DNA of 64,000 nt. It comes from a bacterium (lineage in GTDB: Bacteria; Vulcanimicrobiota; Vulcanimicrobiia; Vulcanimicrobiales; Vulcanimicrobiaceae). A model generated the notes under the pieces. The model saw only the letters and a list, made by a program, of their open reading frames with translations, had not been told where the DNA came from and did not search any database. The stretch lies in the NCBI GenBank assembly GCA_021790935.1, contig JAJYFL010000006.1, positions 62,001 through 126,000 of the forward strand, read 5' to 3'. Each line of letters begins with the position of its first letter. Within the stretch, counting starts at the first letter, position 1. Both the position numbers and the translations under genes were made by a program. Of this stretch, positions 28,413 to 35,708 are shown piece after piece.

Positions 28413-29383
28413 CGATTCCGGAGCTACGGCTGTGCGAGATCGCGCCCGAGCAATACGCCGAGCGCGTCTTGCCCGTGACGGCGCAGCTTTGGCGCGGGCG
28501 GCGCTCGGTGGGTCTCTACGTGGAGCAGACGCTCGAGATCGCGCGTTCGGCATACGGGCGGCGGTCTTATCGCACGGTCGGGCTATTCGACGGTGCGCGC
28601 CTGCTCGCGTCGCTAAAACGCTACGACCGCACGATCCATCTGCGCGGCCGCCGGATCCGCGCCGTCGGCATCGGCGCGGTCTTTACGCCGCCGGAGCTTC
28701 GTGGACGCGGGTACGCAAGCGCGATGCTGGGGCTGTTGCTCGATCGCTTGCGGGCTGACGGATGCGAGGCCGCCTACCTCTTCTCCGATATTCGCCCGCG
28801 ATTCTATGCGGATATCGGCTTCGTCGAGATGGACTCGCGTTCGATATCCGTGCGCTCCGCGGCGCTGCCCGCAGAACGCATCGCGCTCGGCTCGCTGGAG
28901 GAACGCGATTGGAGCGGCGTCCGGCGCTGCTTCGAGGCCGTCGAATCGAAACGCCCGTGGGGCTTCGAACGCTCTCCGATCGTCTGGGATTGGCTGCGCA
29001 TGCGCATCCGTCACGGTTCGGAACACACCTCCGGGCAGGCGACCAACCTCGTGCTGCGCCGCGGCCGCAGCGTCGCGGCCTACGTCCTCGGGGCGCGCGA
29101 CCCGGCGCACGACGCCTACGTCATCGACGAGTTCGGGTACGCCGACGAGGACGCACGCGCCCTCGTCCCGGCCCTGCTGCGCGGCGCGGCCGGCGATCTG
29201 CGCAGGATCACCGGCTGGCTCCCGCCGCAGCCTGCACGCGATCTGCTGGCACGCGGTTCGGTGCGCCGCCGCAAAGACGCTATCTTGATGATCGCGCCGC
29301 TCGCGCCGCTCGGCCGGGAACTCGTCCGGCTAGCGCGCGCGCCCAGCACCGGCGACGGCGCCTGGTGCAGCGATCACATCTAA
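28409..29383 (+). CDS. GNAT acetyltransferase, Eis-like architecture
   Basis: 324 aa. The N-terminal GNAT domain shows GVFTPPELRGRG-type acetyl-CoA loop residues (VFTPPELRGRGYASAML) and FYADIGFVEMD; a second, weaker acetyltransferase-like half follows, as in Eis/DUF4081-type proteins. The ATG overlaps the helicase stop (ATGA), so it is the third gene of that operon. Acceptor unknown. Confidence 0.75.
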   Translation: MTIPELRLCEIAPEQYAERVLPVTAQLWRGRRSVGLYVEQTLEIARSAYGRRSYRTVGLFDGARLLASLKRYDRTIHLRGRRIRAVGIGAVFTPPELRGRGYASAMLGLLLDRLRADGCEAAYLFSDIRPRFYADIGFVEMDSRSISVRSAALPAERIALGSLEERDWSGVRRCFEAVESKRPWGFERSPIVWDWLRMRIRHGSEHTSGQATNLVLRRGRSVAAYVLGARDPAHDAYVIDEFGYADEDARALVPALLRGAAGDLRRITGWLPPQPARDLLARGSVRRRKDAILMIAPLAPLGRELVRLARAPSTGDGAWCSDHI

Positions 29384-29531
29384 CAGCTCGGCCGACGGTA
29401 TTCCTATTTGCGCCTTTCGAAGAGCGGTGTCGCGTTCGTGACGCTCGCGCTATCGGATTTGCTGGCTATAGCTGGAATCGTGTATACCGCCGGTTGAGAT
29501 CGCGATCACCGGAGCAGCTCTCATTTTTTCG

Positions 29532-31214
29532 GTGGCCGCGAGCAGCTGTGTGGGCGCGCATCCGGCTTGCAGGCGCGCTCCGCACCCACGTCCAATCATC
29601 CAGGCCATGGCGCGCATGGCTGCCTTTGGCGTTGGCGCCGTGACCGTGTGTTCCGTCGGCATTGCCAGCCTCGTCGGGCTCGGTTACGTGCTCGAGGGCA
29701 ACGGTCTGGTCGTCGCCGCGCTCCTGCTTCCGCCGCTGATTATAGCGCTGGTCGTACAGATTTTTGCCCGTCACGACCGCGCCACGGCTGCGGTGTCGCT
29801 GTACTTGGTGTACTCGTTTGTGATGGGCGCTGCGTTGCTCTCCGTGACGATCGGCGCCGCGGCGAACACGGAGTTGAACGCGCTCGCCGCGGTGTTCGCC
29901 CAGCTTGCGCTCTGGCGCGCCTGCGTCGTTCTCGACGCTTTCTCGTCGTCGGACACGTCCCGTGCCACGCGCCGCTTCGGGTTCGCAGCGCTGTTCAGCG
30001 CTCTCTTGACGATTGCGGCGATCGGCATCTTCGTTGCGATGCTCGTCATTGGGATGAACAACTCACGCATACTCCATCACCTGCACGTGCTCGCGCCGTT
30101 CGCACTTGCGTACGCTCTCGCGTCATTCGGGCTGCTCTCCCTGCTCTTGGTGTCGACCGCGGCTCTCGTCGTTCGCATCGTGCGAATGCTGCGCTCCAGA
30201 ACCGGCGACGTGCGACGGCTGCAATGGATTGCCCCCGGATTGCTGTTCAGTTGCGCGATGTCGGTCGCGATTGTCATCGTCAGCGCATACGGCGTTGTCA
30301 AGGTGCTTGAGGCCTATGCCGCATTCGCGGAAAACTCGCGTGGGTTTGGGGCACTGGCGGCGCCGGACTGGTTCACGACGAGTTGCGTGGTGGTGGGCAT
30401 CGTCGCGCAAGCGCTGCTCGCATACGCGATCCTCAGCCGGCGAATCGTGGACATCCGCTATTACCTCGCTCGCGGTACCACGTTTACGATCTTACTCATG
30501 ATGATCGTCGTGGGTGTCAGTCTCATCGAGTTCACCCTCGAGCGGATCTTCGATGCGCTCGGCGGGACGGTACCAAATTTGAAGCTCGCCGTCTCGGCCA
30601 GCGGCGCCGTCGGGCTCTCCTTCTTCGCACAGCGGCTTCATAATGCCACAGAACATCGCGTGCAGCACCTGCTCTTTCGCGATCGCTATGATCTTCTCGC
30701 TGCGTTGCGGTCGTTTCGCGCCTCCATCTATCAGTTCTGCGACGAACGGACGCTCATCGCAAGCGCAAGTAGCGTGCTGCGCGAACGCACGCACTGCGAT
30801 GCGGCAGTCATCGCCCTGCGCGATAACAGGGATCGGCTACGCATCGAACGCGGTGACGCAGCGGGGACCATCGTCCCCGACGACGACCCGCTCGCTGCCG
30901 AACTGCGCGAACGCGCCGCTCCGGTTGACGCCGCGGGGCTCGTTTCCGCACTCGGGTCGGGCAGCGCGTTTCCATGCGTGTTGCGCGGGCAGCTCTTCGG
31001 CATTGTTCTATTGCAACGCCGCGCGGAAGCCGAAGCCTTCGCGCCCGACGAATCGGCCGCCATCGCGGATGTGGTTACGCACATCGGGCTCGCTACGGAC
31101 GCTCTCCGCGCCGCCCGCCTTCGGGCTATCGTAAACCAAGCGCTGGCAGATCGAGTCGGTATCGAGCAGCTTGAAGGTCTGCTTTCGGCGGAGGAGTCCG
31201 TACGCTCGTGCTGA
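29532..31214 (+). CDS. Membrane protein with C-terminal GAF domain, no kinase
   Basis: 560 aa from GTG 29532 (ATG 29607 is an alternative). At least eight hydrophobic segments fill the first ~370 residues (for example LEGNGLVVAALLLPPLIIALVV and ILLMMIVVGVSLIEF). The region AILSRRIVDIRYYLARG followed by a helix and then ERTLIASASSVLRERTHCDAAVIALRD marks a GAF sensor domain, an arrangement common in membrane histidine kinases. The protein stops right after the GAF domain, with no HisKA or ATPase part. It may be a truncated sensor or a stand-alone ligand receptor. It lies at the edge of the defence island but is still GC-rich. Confidence 0.65.
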   Translation: MAASSCVGAHPACRRAPHPRPIIQAMARMAAFGVGAVTVCSVGIASLVGLGYVLEGNGLVVAALLLPPLIIALVVQIFARHDRATAAVSLYLVYSFVMGAALLSVTIGAAANTELNALAAVFAQLALWRACVVLDAFSSSDTSRATRRFGFAALFSALLTIAAIGIFVAMLVIGMNNSRILHHLHVLAPFALAYALASFGLLSLLLVSTAALVVRIVRMLRSRTGDVRRLQWIAPGLLFSCAMSVAIVIVSAYGVVKVLEAYAAFAENSRGFGALAAPDWFTTSCVVVGIVAQALLAYAILSRRIVDIRYYLARGTTFTILLMMIVVGVSLIEFTLERIFDALGGTVPNLKLAVSASGAVGLSFFAQRLHNATEHRVQHLLFRDRYDLLAALRSFRASIYQFCDERTLIASASSVLRERTHCDAAVIALRDNRDRLRIERGDAAGTIVPDDDPLAAELRERAAPVDAAGLVSALGSGSAFPCVLRGQLFGIVLLQRRAEAEAFAPDESAAIADVVTHIGLATDALRAARLRAIVNQALADRVGIEQLEGLLSAEESVRSC

Positions 31215-31303
31215 GGATGCCGCTCTGGCCTATCGGCGCCGTGGCCCTCATCGCCGGCGCGATTGTCTTCGTTTGCGCGCAGCGATACATCGGGTCGCCG
31301 TGA
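31208..31303 (+). CDS. Possible 31-aa single-span membrane peptide
   Basis: A GTG overlaps the stop of the GAF protein and opens a short frame reading MLRMPLWPIGAVALIAG, then AIVFVCAQRYIGSP and TGA. One hydrophobic helix followed by a short polar tail is typical of small membrane proteins. Support is only the overlap and the composition; it could be spurious. Confidence 0.3.
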   Translation: MLRMPLWPIGAVALIAGAIVFVCAQRYIGSP

Positions 31304-31402
31304 TGGACCTTCTCCGGCCTTAGATCGCTAGAGGGAACGGTCTCCGCGTCAGTCTCGTGCCGCAGCACGTTCGTCGCCAGCCGAAATTTGAAAAAAGAGA
31401 GA

Positions 31403-31425
31403 TAATCGTAACATTATTACGATTA
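31403..31425. promoter_or_regulatory. Upstream AbiEi operator (23-bp inverted repeat)
   Basis: Perfect 9-bp arms (31403-31411 and 31417-31425) around a 5-base spacer. The half-site TAATCGTAA matches the TARTCGTAR consensus shared with the second repeat at 31467-31489. The centres are 64 bases apart, about six helical turns. Likely bound by the AbiEi product. Confidence 0.65.
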
Positions 31426-31441
31426 CTGCGCTAGTGACAAA

Positions 31442-31489
31442 TTGATTTTGCTTGAAATATGCTATATAGTCGTAGCGTGGCTACGACTA
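31442..31489 (+). promoter_or_regulatory. abiE promoter with overlapping operator
   Basis: A -35 box TTGATT (31442-31447) and a -10 box TATAGT (31465-31470), 17 bases apart, predict transcription from about 31477, the GTG start itself. A perfect 10-bp inverted repeat with a 3-base spacer (31467-31476 and 31480-31489) covers the -10 box and start codon, so protein binding would block transcription. Confidence 0.65.
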
Positions 31490-32214
31490 ACCAAGGCAAA
31501 CTAAAGAGCCTCTACACCCAGCTTCCGGCGGGCGCCCCTGTGACCTCAAGTGACTTGGCCCGCCTAGGTATATCGGCGGACTTGGCTGTCCACTACGCTC
31601 GTTCAGGCTGGCTGAGCCGTTTGGCGCGAGGCGTGTACGGCCGCCCTGGCGACACCCTGGCGCTTCATCCCAGCCTGACCTTGCTGCAGCGAAAGATCGA
31701 CGGGCTGCACGTCGGCGGCAAGTCGGCGTTGGAGTGGTACGGTCTGCGCCACTATGTTTCGCAACAAAGCATCTTGCACTTGTACGGCTGGACTACCACC
31801 CGTCTGCCAGAGTGGTTCGTTCGGCGATTCCCCAGCGAGTATCATCGCAAGCGGCTGCTCGATGAGCAACCCGACAGGCCGCTTAACGTCGGTAGATTCG
31901 AAAACCGCGAGGGTGCACCGCTGGTTTCGGAACCCGAACGCGCGATACTGGAACTCCTCAGTGAAGTCGGTGTTCGGCAGCAGCTGCACGAAGCTCGCGA
32001 AATCATGGAGGGCACGTACAGCCTGCGCGCCGACGTACTTGAGCAATTGTTGATGCATTGTAGGAGCGTAAAGACCGTGCGCCTGTGTCTGCAGCTCGGC
32101 CACGAACTGAAGCTGAACTGGGCATCGAAACTCGACGCCAAGAAACTGCCGACCGGGAGCGATCGGCCTTGGGTATCGAAATCCAAGCAGGGCTTGCTCG
32201 TGCTAAAACCATGA
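31477..32214 (+). CDS. abiEi: AbiEi antitoxin / transcriptional repressor (type IV TA)
   Basis: Antitoxin of the AbiE system: an N-terminal winged helix binds DNA for negative autoregulation and the C-terminal domain neutralises the toxin. The start at GTG 31477 (245 aa) is chosen because the in-frame ATG at 31459 lies between the -35 and -10 boxes. MATTNQGKLKSLYTQLP with SSDLARLGISADLAVHY is the winged helix; the C-terminal part contains LISEPERAILELLSEVG-like residues (VSEPERAILELLSEV). The last bases overlap the toxin start (ATGA). Two 23-bp operators precede it. Confidence 0.85.
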   Translation: MATTNQGKLKSLYTQLPAGAPVTSSDLARLGISADLAVHYARSGWLSRLARGVYGRPGDTLALHPSLTLLQRKIDGLHVGGKSALEWYGLRHYVSQQSILHLYGWTTTRLPEWFVRRFPSEYHRKRLLDEQPDRPLNVGRFENREGAPLVSEPERAILELLSEVGVRQQLHEAREIMEGTYSLRADVLEQLLMHCRSVKTVRLCLQLGHELKLNWASKLDAKKLPTGSDRPWVSKSKQGLLVLKP

Positions 32215-33152
32215 ATCAAGTGTATCTCGATACTGCCCGGCTGATGACGCAAGTTGCGCCACTGGTCTTTGCCGACGGCATCTTCGCACTGAAAGGCGGA
32301 ACAGCGATCAACCTGTTCCTCCGCGACATGCCGCGCCTGTCGGTTGACTTGGACCTCGTTTTCGTCGATCACCGCCTTTCCCGTGACGAAGCGCTCAGGT
32401 CCATCAACACAGCGATCCAAAAAGCCGTCAACCGTCTTGAGGCAAACGGTTTCCGGACGCACGTCACGACAGCCCGCGACGTCGGTGAAACCAAACTCCT
32501 CGTGCGAAGCGGCAACATAGAGGTTAAAGTCGAAGTCAACTTCGTAATGCGCGGCACCGTCTATCCGGTGCAGACCGCTTCGCTCACAACTACGGCAAAG
32601 GAAGCCCTGCTCGGCGACCTGGAGCTGCCGATCCTATCGCTGGAAGACGTATACGGTGGAAAGCTCGTTGCCGCTATGGACCGCCAGCACCCGCGCGATC
32701 TTTTCGACGTGCTGCAACTTTTCGGTCACGAAGGCATCACACCGGGTATCCGCCGTAGCTTTGTGGTCTACCTCGCCAGCCATAACCGACCGATCCACGA
32801 AGTGCTGTTCCCCACGAAAAGGGAAATCGTTCAAGAATATGAGGGAACGTTTCGAGGGATGACCGCGGAACCGGTTGGGTTATCGGAGCTGCTCGCCGCG
32901 CGCGAGCGATTGATCGCTGAACTTCAACAAGACTTGAGCGCGCAAGAACGGCAGTTTTTGCTCTCGCTCGCCAATGCCGAACCGGAGTGGTCCTTGCTCG
33001 AAATCGAGCATCTGGAGCAGTTGCCCGCTATACGATGGAAGCTGCAAAACCTTCGGGAACTGGCGAAGAAGAATCCTGCGAAGTTGCGCGATCAAGCAGA
33101 CGAATTGGCGCGCCGGCTCGGATTGTCGTTACCAAGTCCGGAATCGGCCTGA
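32211..33152 (+). CDS. abiEii: AbiEii toxin, nucleotidyltransferase (type IV TA)
   Basis: Toxin of the AbiE pair, DNA polymerase beta-like nucleotidyltransferase fold. ATG 32211 overlaps the antitoxin stop by four bases; the longer frame upstream is the antitoxin region in another phase. Motif I is KGGTAINLF (Gly29, Gly30), motif II is SVDLDLVF (Asp46, Asp48), and motifs III/IV include VEVNFV and YGGKLVAAMDRQHPRDLFDV (Lys151, Arg162, Asp163). All catalytic residues look intact, so the toxin should be active. 313 aa is normal. Confidence 0.88.
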   Translation: MNQVYLDTARLMTQVAPLVFADGIFALKGGTAINLFLRDMPRLSVDLDLVFVDHRLSRDEALRSINTAIQKAVNRLEANGFRTHVTTARDVGETKLLVRSGNIEVKVEVNFVMRGTVYPVQTASLTTTAKEALLGDLELPILSLEDVYGGKLVAAMDRQHPRDLFDVLQLFGHEGITPGIRRSFVVYLASHNRPIHEVLFPTKREIVQEYEGTFRGMTAEPVGLSELLAARERLIAELQQDLSAQERQFLLSLANAEPEWSLLEIEHLEQLPAIRWKLQNLRELAKKNPAKLRDQADELARRLGLSLPSPESA

Positions 33153-33185
33153 GATAGCGAACCTGAAACCATTGGGAGAAAGCAC

Positions 33186-33458
33186 ATGGCTAAGACGAAA
33201 GCGTGCGTAGACGTAACCGATGCCGAAATCGGCGCTGCAATCGCACGGGGAAAGGTCTTTGAGCAGTACGCGCCGCGCGCTGTTAAAGCCGCCTATCGTG
33301 AGAAAGACGACGTGATCGCCATCACGCTTTCGACCGGGATCGAAATCGCAATCCCGCGCAAACCTCTTCACGAAATTAGCATCGGTCTTGCTACCGCCGC
33401 AATGCTCGACCATATCGACTTCGAAGAATCCCCGGCGGCGGGGTCTCCCCGTCGCTGA
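33186..33458 (+). CDS. DUF2442-like protein, C-terminally truncated
   Basis: 90 aa. VTDAEIGAAIARGKVF followed by AVKAAYREKDDVIAITLSTGIEIAIPR matches the N-terminal half of DUF2442 proteins. The usual second half (the LDxDxxVPxLL region) is missing: after LDHIDFEE the frame runs into ESPAAGSPRR and stops, exactly where transposase-like sequence starts on the other strand. Probably a gene fragment rather than a working protein. Its place after abiEii may be chance. Confidence 0.5.
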   Translation: MAKTKACVDVTDAEIGAAIARGKVFEQYAPRAVKAAYREKDDVIAITLSTGIEIAIPRKPLHEISIGLATAAMLDHIDFEESPAAGSPRR

Positions 33459-33462
33459 AGGC

Positions 33463-33531
33463 CTTCTCCCTCCTCGATGCCGCCCGGTACCGTGTGCCCA
33501 CCGCCGCGAGCAATTCCTTCCGTGTTCCCAT
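33463..33531 (-). pseudogene. Transposase N-terminal remnant
   Basis: Minus-strand codons read MGTRKELLAAVGTRYRAASR followed by REKA, which resembles the start of integrase-core transposases (RKELxxAVxxRYxxASxxEK). The likeness ends there. Upstream of it (to about 33610) are short repeats with the core GCTACCC, as found at the ends of such insertion sequences. Only a scar of an insertion sequence is left. Confidence 0.4.
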
Positions 33532-33795
33532 GCTGATTCGCCTCAATCTGCCTTTCCGTTCCCGCCGGAGTAGCCCGGCGGGTAGCATTTTGCGTGAGGC
33601 AACGAGTAGTCTCATGGGTAGCTTTTCCGACGAGTCAATGCGCCGGCGGAGGAACTGAACCAAGGCGAGGGGCTTGGTCGCGGTAGGTGAGGGGTCGCCT
33701 TAAATAGCAAAGCCGCCTTGCGGCGGCTCGCACCCTCGCTCCGAGGATTGAGGGGGGATCCGCTACTATGATATCAGGGTAGGCAAGGGCTGGCC
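33532..33795. other. Non-coding stretch between the two toxin-antitoxin modules
   Basis: No convincing gene. It holds the probable insertion-sequence end repeats (33570-33630), a small hairpin (GCCGCC, TT, GCGGCGGC-type, around 33711-33727) that could terminate the first module, and a GC-poor approach to the next promoter. Confidence 0.4.
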
Positions 33796-33830
33796 TTGCC
33801 TTGTCACGTTTTTCTATAGTAAAATGTGAC
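33796..33830 (+). promoter_or_regulatory. Promoter/operator of the DUF6088-AbiEii module
   Basis: TTGCCT (33796-33801), an 18-base spacer and TAAAAT (33820-33825) place transcription at about 33832, right at the ATG. A 28-bp imperfect inverted repeat (33803-33830, arms GTCACRTTTTWCT with 11 of 13 matches) covers the whole core promoter and touches the start codon, suggesting autorepression. Confidence 0.5.
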
Positions 33831-33832
33831 CA

Positions 33833-34468
33833 ATGACGGCCAATACCGTAGCGGACGCCGTCCGCCGATACCTCAAGAGACTCGAACCTGGGACCGTTTT
33901 CACCCCGGCGGAGTTGGTCCACGCTCGGCTAGGCTCTGAGGATGCAGTTCGCCAGGCACTTCGCCGTCTTGCATCCGCCGGGGATGTCCGGCGCCTATCC
34001 AAGGGCTACTATGACATCCCTCGCGTCAACCCGCGAATTGGCGTCCTTAGCCCAACCCCCGAGGCAATTATCGCCGCCCATAAGCGGAAGACGGGAGCTA
34101 CCATTGAGCGGCCCGAGGTCGACGCCGCGAACAAGTTGGGCTTGACCACGCAAGTCGTCGCTAGGCCTGTCTATCGTACGAATCTGTTTCCGCGCGATCT
34201 AAACATCGGCGGCCAGCGTATCAGATTGCGCACGGCCGGCCCGCGCTCGCTTGCCGGGAAAGCCGATGATCCCGCAGAGCTCGTGATCGACGCGCTTCAG
34301 GCAATTGGCAAGGCGCACATTACGGACGTGCAGATCGCCAAGCTGCGCGACTTTGTGCGCTCGCATAGCCTCGAAAAAAAACTTCGCCAACGAGCGCGCC
34401 GCGCGTCGTCGTGGATGCTCCCGGTAGTCGACAAGATTCTAGCCAGGGACCAGGAGGCGCATGGATAG
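33833..34468 (+). CDS. DUF6088 family protein, AbiEi-like antitoxin
   Basis: 211 aa. N-terminal winged-helix (VADAVRRYLKRLEPGTVFTP, then VRQALRRLASAGDVRRLSKGYY) in the style of AbiEi/DUF6088 repressors; the C-terminal part is basic (RQRARRASSW). It overlaps the following nucleotidyltransferase by eight bases. Not similar in sequence to the abiEi at 31477, so this is a second independent module rather than a duplication. Confidence 0.75.
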   Translation: MTANTVADAVRRYLKRLEPGTVFTPAELVHARLGSEDAVRQALRRLASAGDVRRLSKGYYDIPRVNPRIGVLSPTPEAIIAAHKRKTGATIERPEVDAANKLGLTTQVVARPVYRTNLFPRDLNIGGQRIRLRTAGPRSLAGKADDPAELVIDALQAIGKAHITDVQIAKLRDFVRSHSLEKKLRQRARRASSWMLPVVDKILARDQEAHG

Positions 34469-35483
34469 CTTCGCGCGGTTGCCTGCCTCCGATCGTCGCG
34501 AGATCATCCAGGAGCGGGCAACCCAAATGGACGTCGATTTCACGATCGTGGAAAAAGACTTCTGGGTTTGCTGGACCCTGAAGTCTCTCTTTTCTCTTCC
34601 ACCCGGAAACGCGGCTATGACCTTCAAGGGTGGAACATCGTTGTCGAAGGCTTACGGGCTTATCGATCGGTTTTCTGAAGACATCGATGTTGCCATCAAG
34701 CCAGGGTTCTTTATTGCTCAGGGATTTGACGATCCGGAAGAGCCTGGTCTCAGTAAGCCGCAACGCGATCGTCGTCGGCGTGCGCTCGATGTCGCCTGTG
34801 CAGGATATATCGGTGACCCGCTCTTGGCAGAGTTACAGACCCAATTTTCAACGAGGCTCGCATCAACCGACGGATGGAGTATTGATGTCGATCCGACGGA
34901 TAGTAATGCGTTGCTCTTCCAGTACCGTCAGAGCAATCCCCAACTAGACTATTCGAGTGTTCTTGGCGGCGTAAAGATCGGAATAGTTAAAATAGAATTG
35001 GGCTGGCGCGCCAAGACGGATCCGCAAGAACCCAGGACGATAGTGCCTTTTCTGGCCGAGATCCCCATGCTCTTGCGGAGCCCTCAGGTTATTTGCAACG
35101 TTCTCGCGCCCGGCAGAACGTTCTGGGAAAAGGTAACCGCATTGCACGCAGAGAGTTTCCGCGGCGAGACGAAGCGGTTCTTTTCGCGTCATTATTCCGA
35201 TGTCGCGGCGATGCTTCAAACGCAGATCGGCAAAACTGCCTCTCGTGATCTTGCGATGCTTGACGATGTGCGCATTTTCAAAGATGTCTATTACCACTCG
35301 GGATGGGCGCGCTACGACCTAGCTAGACCGGGTTCGCTCGCCATTGTTCCAAGTCGCGAGAAGCTGCGCGACCTGGCCGGCGATTATCGAGGTATGCGAC
35401 AAATGTTCTTAAGTCATCCGCCGTCGTTCGATTGGGTGATCGATCAGCTCCGAGCCTTCGAAAGCGAAGTGAATGCCGCCTAG
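34461..35483 (+). CDS. Nucleotidyl transferase AbiEii/AbiGii toxin family protein
   Basis: 340 aa, DUF1814-type toxin. Motif I is FKGGTSLSKAYG (Gly57, Gly58, Ser60) and motif II is FSEDIDVAI (Asp74, Asp76). The N-terminal helix VEKDFWVCWTLKSLF is typical of the DUF1814 branch paired with DUF6088. The C-terminus includes HYSDVAAML and KDVYYHSGWARYD, also family features. Active-site residues intact. Confidence 0.82.
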   Translation: MDSFARLPASDRREIIQERATQMDVDFTIVEKDFWVCWTLKSLFSLPPGNAAMTFKGGTSLSKAYGLIDRFSEDIDVAIKPGFFIAQGFDDPEEPGLSKPQRDRRRRALDVACAGYIGDPLLAELQTQFSTRLASTDGWSIDVDPTDSNALLFQYRQSNPQLDYSSVLGGVKIGIVKIELGWRAKTDPQEPRTIVPFLAEIPMLLRSPQVICNVLAPGRTFWEKVTALHAESFRGETKRFFSRHYSDVAAMLQTQIGKTASRDLAMLDDVRIFKDVYYHSGWARYDLARPGSLAIVPSREKLRDLAGDYRGMRQMFLSHPPSFDWVIDQLRAFESEVNAA

Positions 35484-35708
35484 AGTGCGCCAAAAGTCTC
35501 GGTGCGGCCAAATTTATAAGGGCGCCCGCTCGGCGGCTGAGAATGTCGTCCCGCAGGTCCGGTATGCGAAATTTGCCGCTAACCATCCGCCCGTATCCGT
35601 ACAACGGGCGGCGCCCCGTCGTTTGAGAGCAAAGCCGCGCGAAAAAACACCCAGCATGGACGATGCAGCGGTCAACAGTGGTGGATCGATATTGAAAAAA
35701 CTGGAACG
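35484..35708. other. Spacer before the five-gene defence operon
   Basis: 225 bases with no clear gene or strong promoter. A 79-codon frame (35473-35712) starts within the toxin's last codons and ends overlapping the helicase ATG, which would allow coupling. Its product is basic, resembles nothing I know, and could equally be open by chance. The operon may be read through from the toxin genes. Confidence 0.3.

Noticed and set aside
33426-33663. Active insertion sequence in the gap
   Set aside because: Only about 25 transposase-like codons are left, with no catalytic core, so it is a scar.
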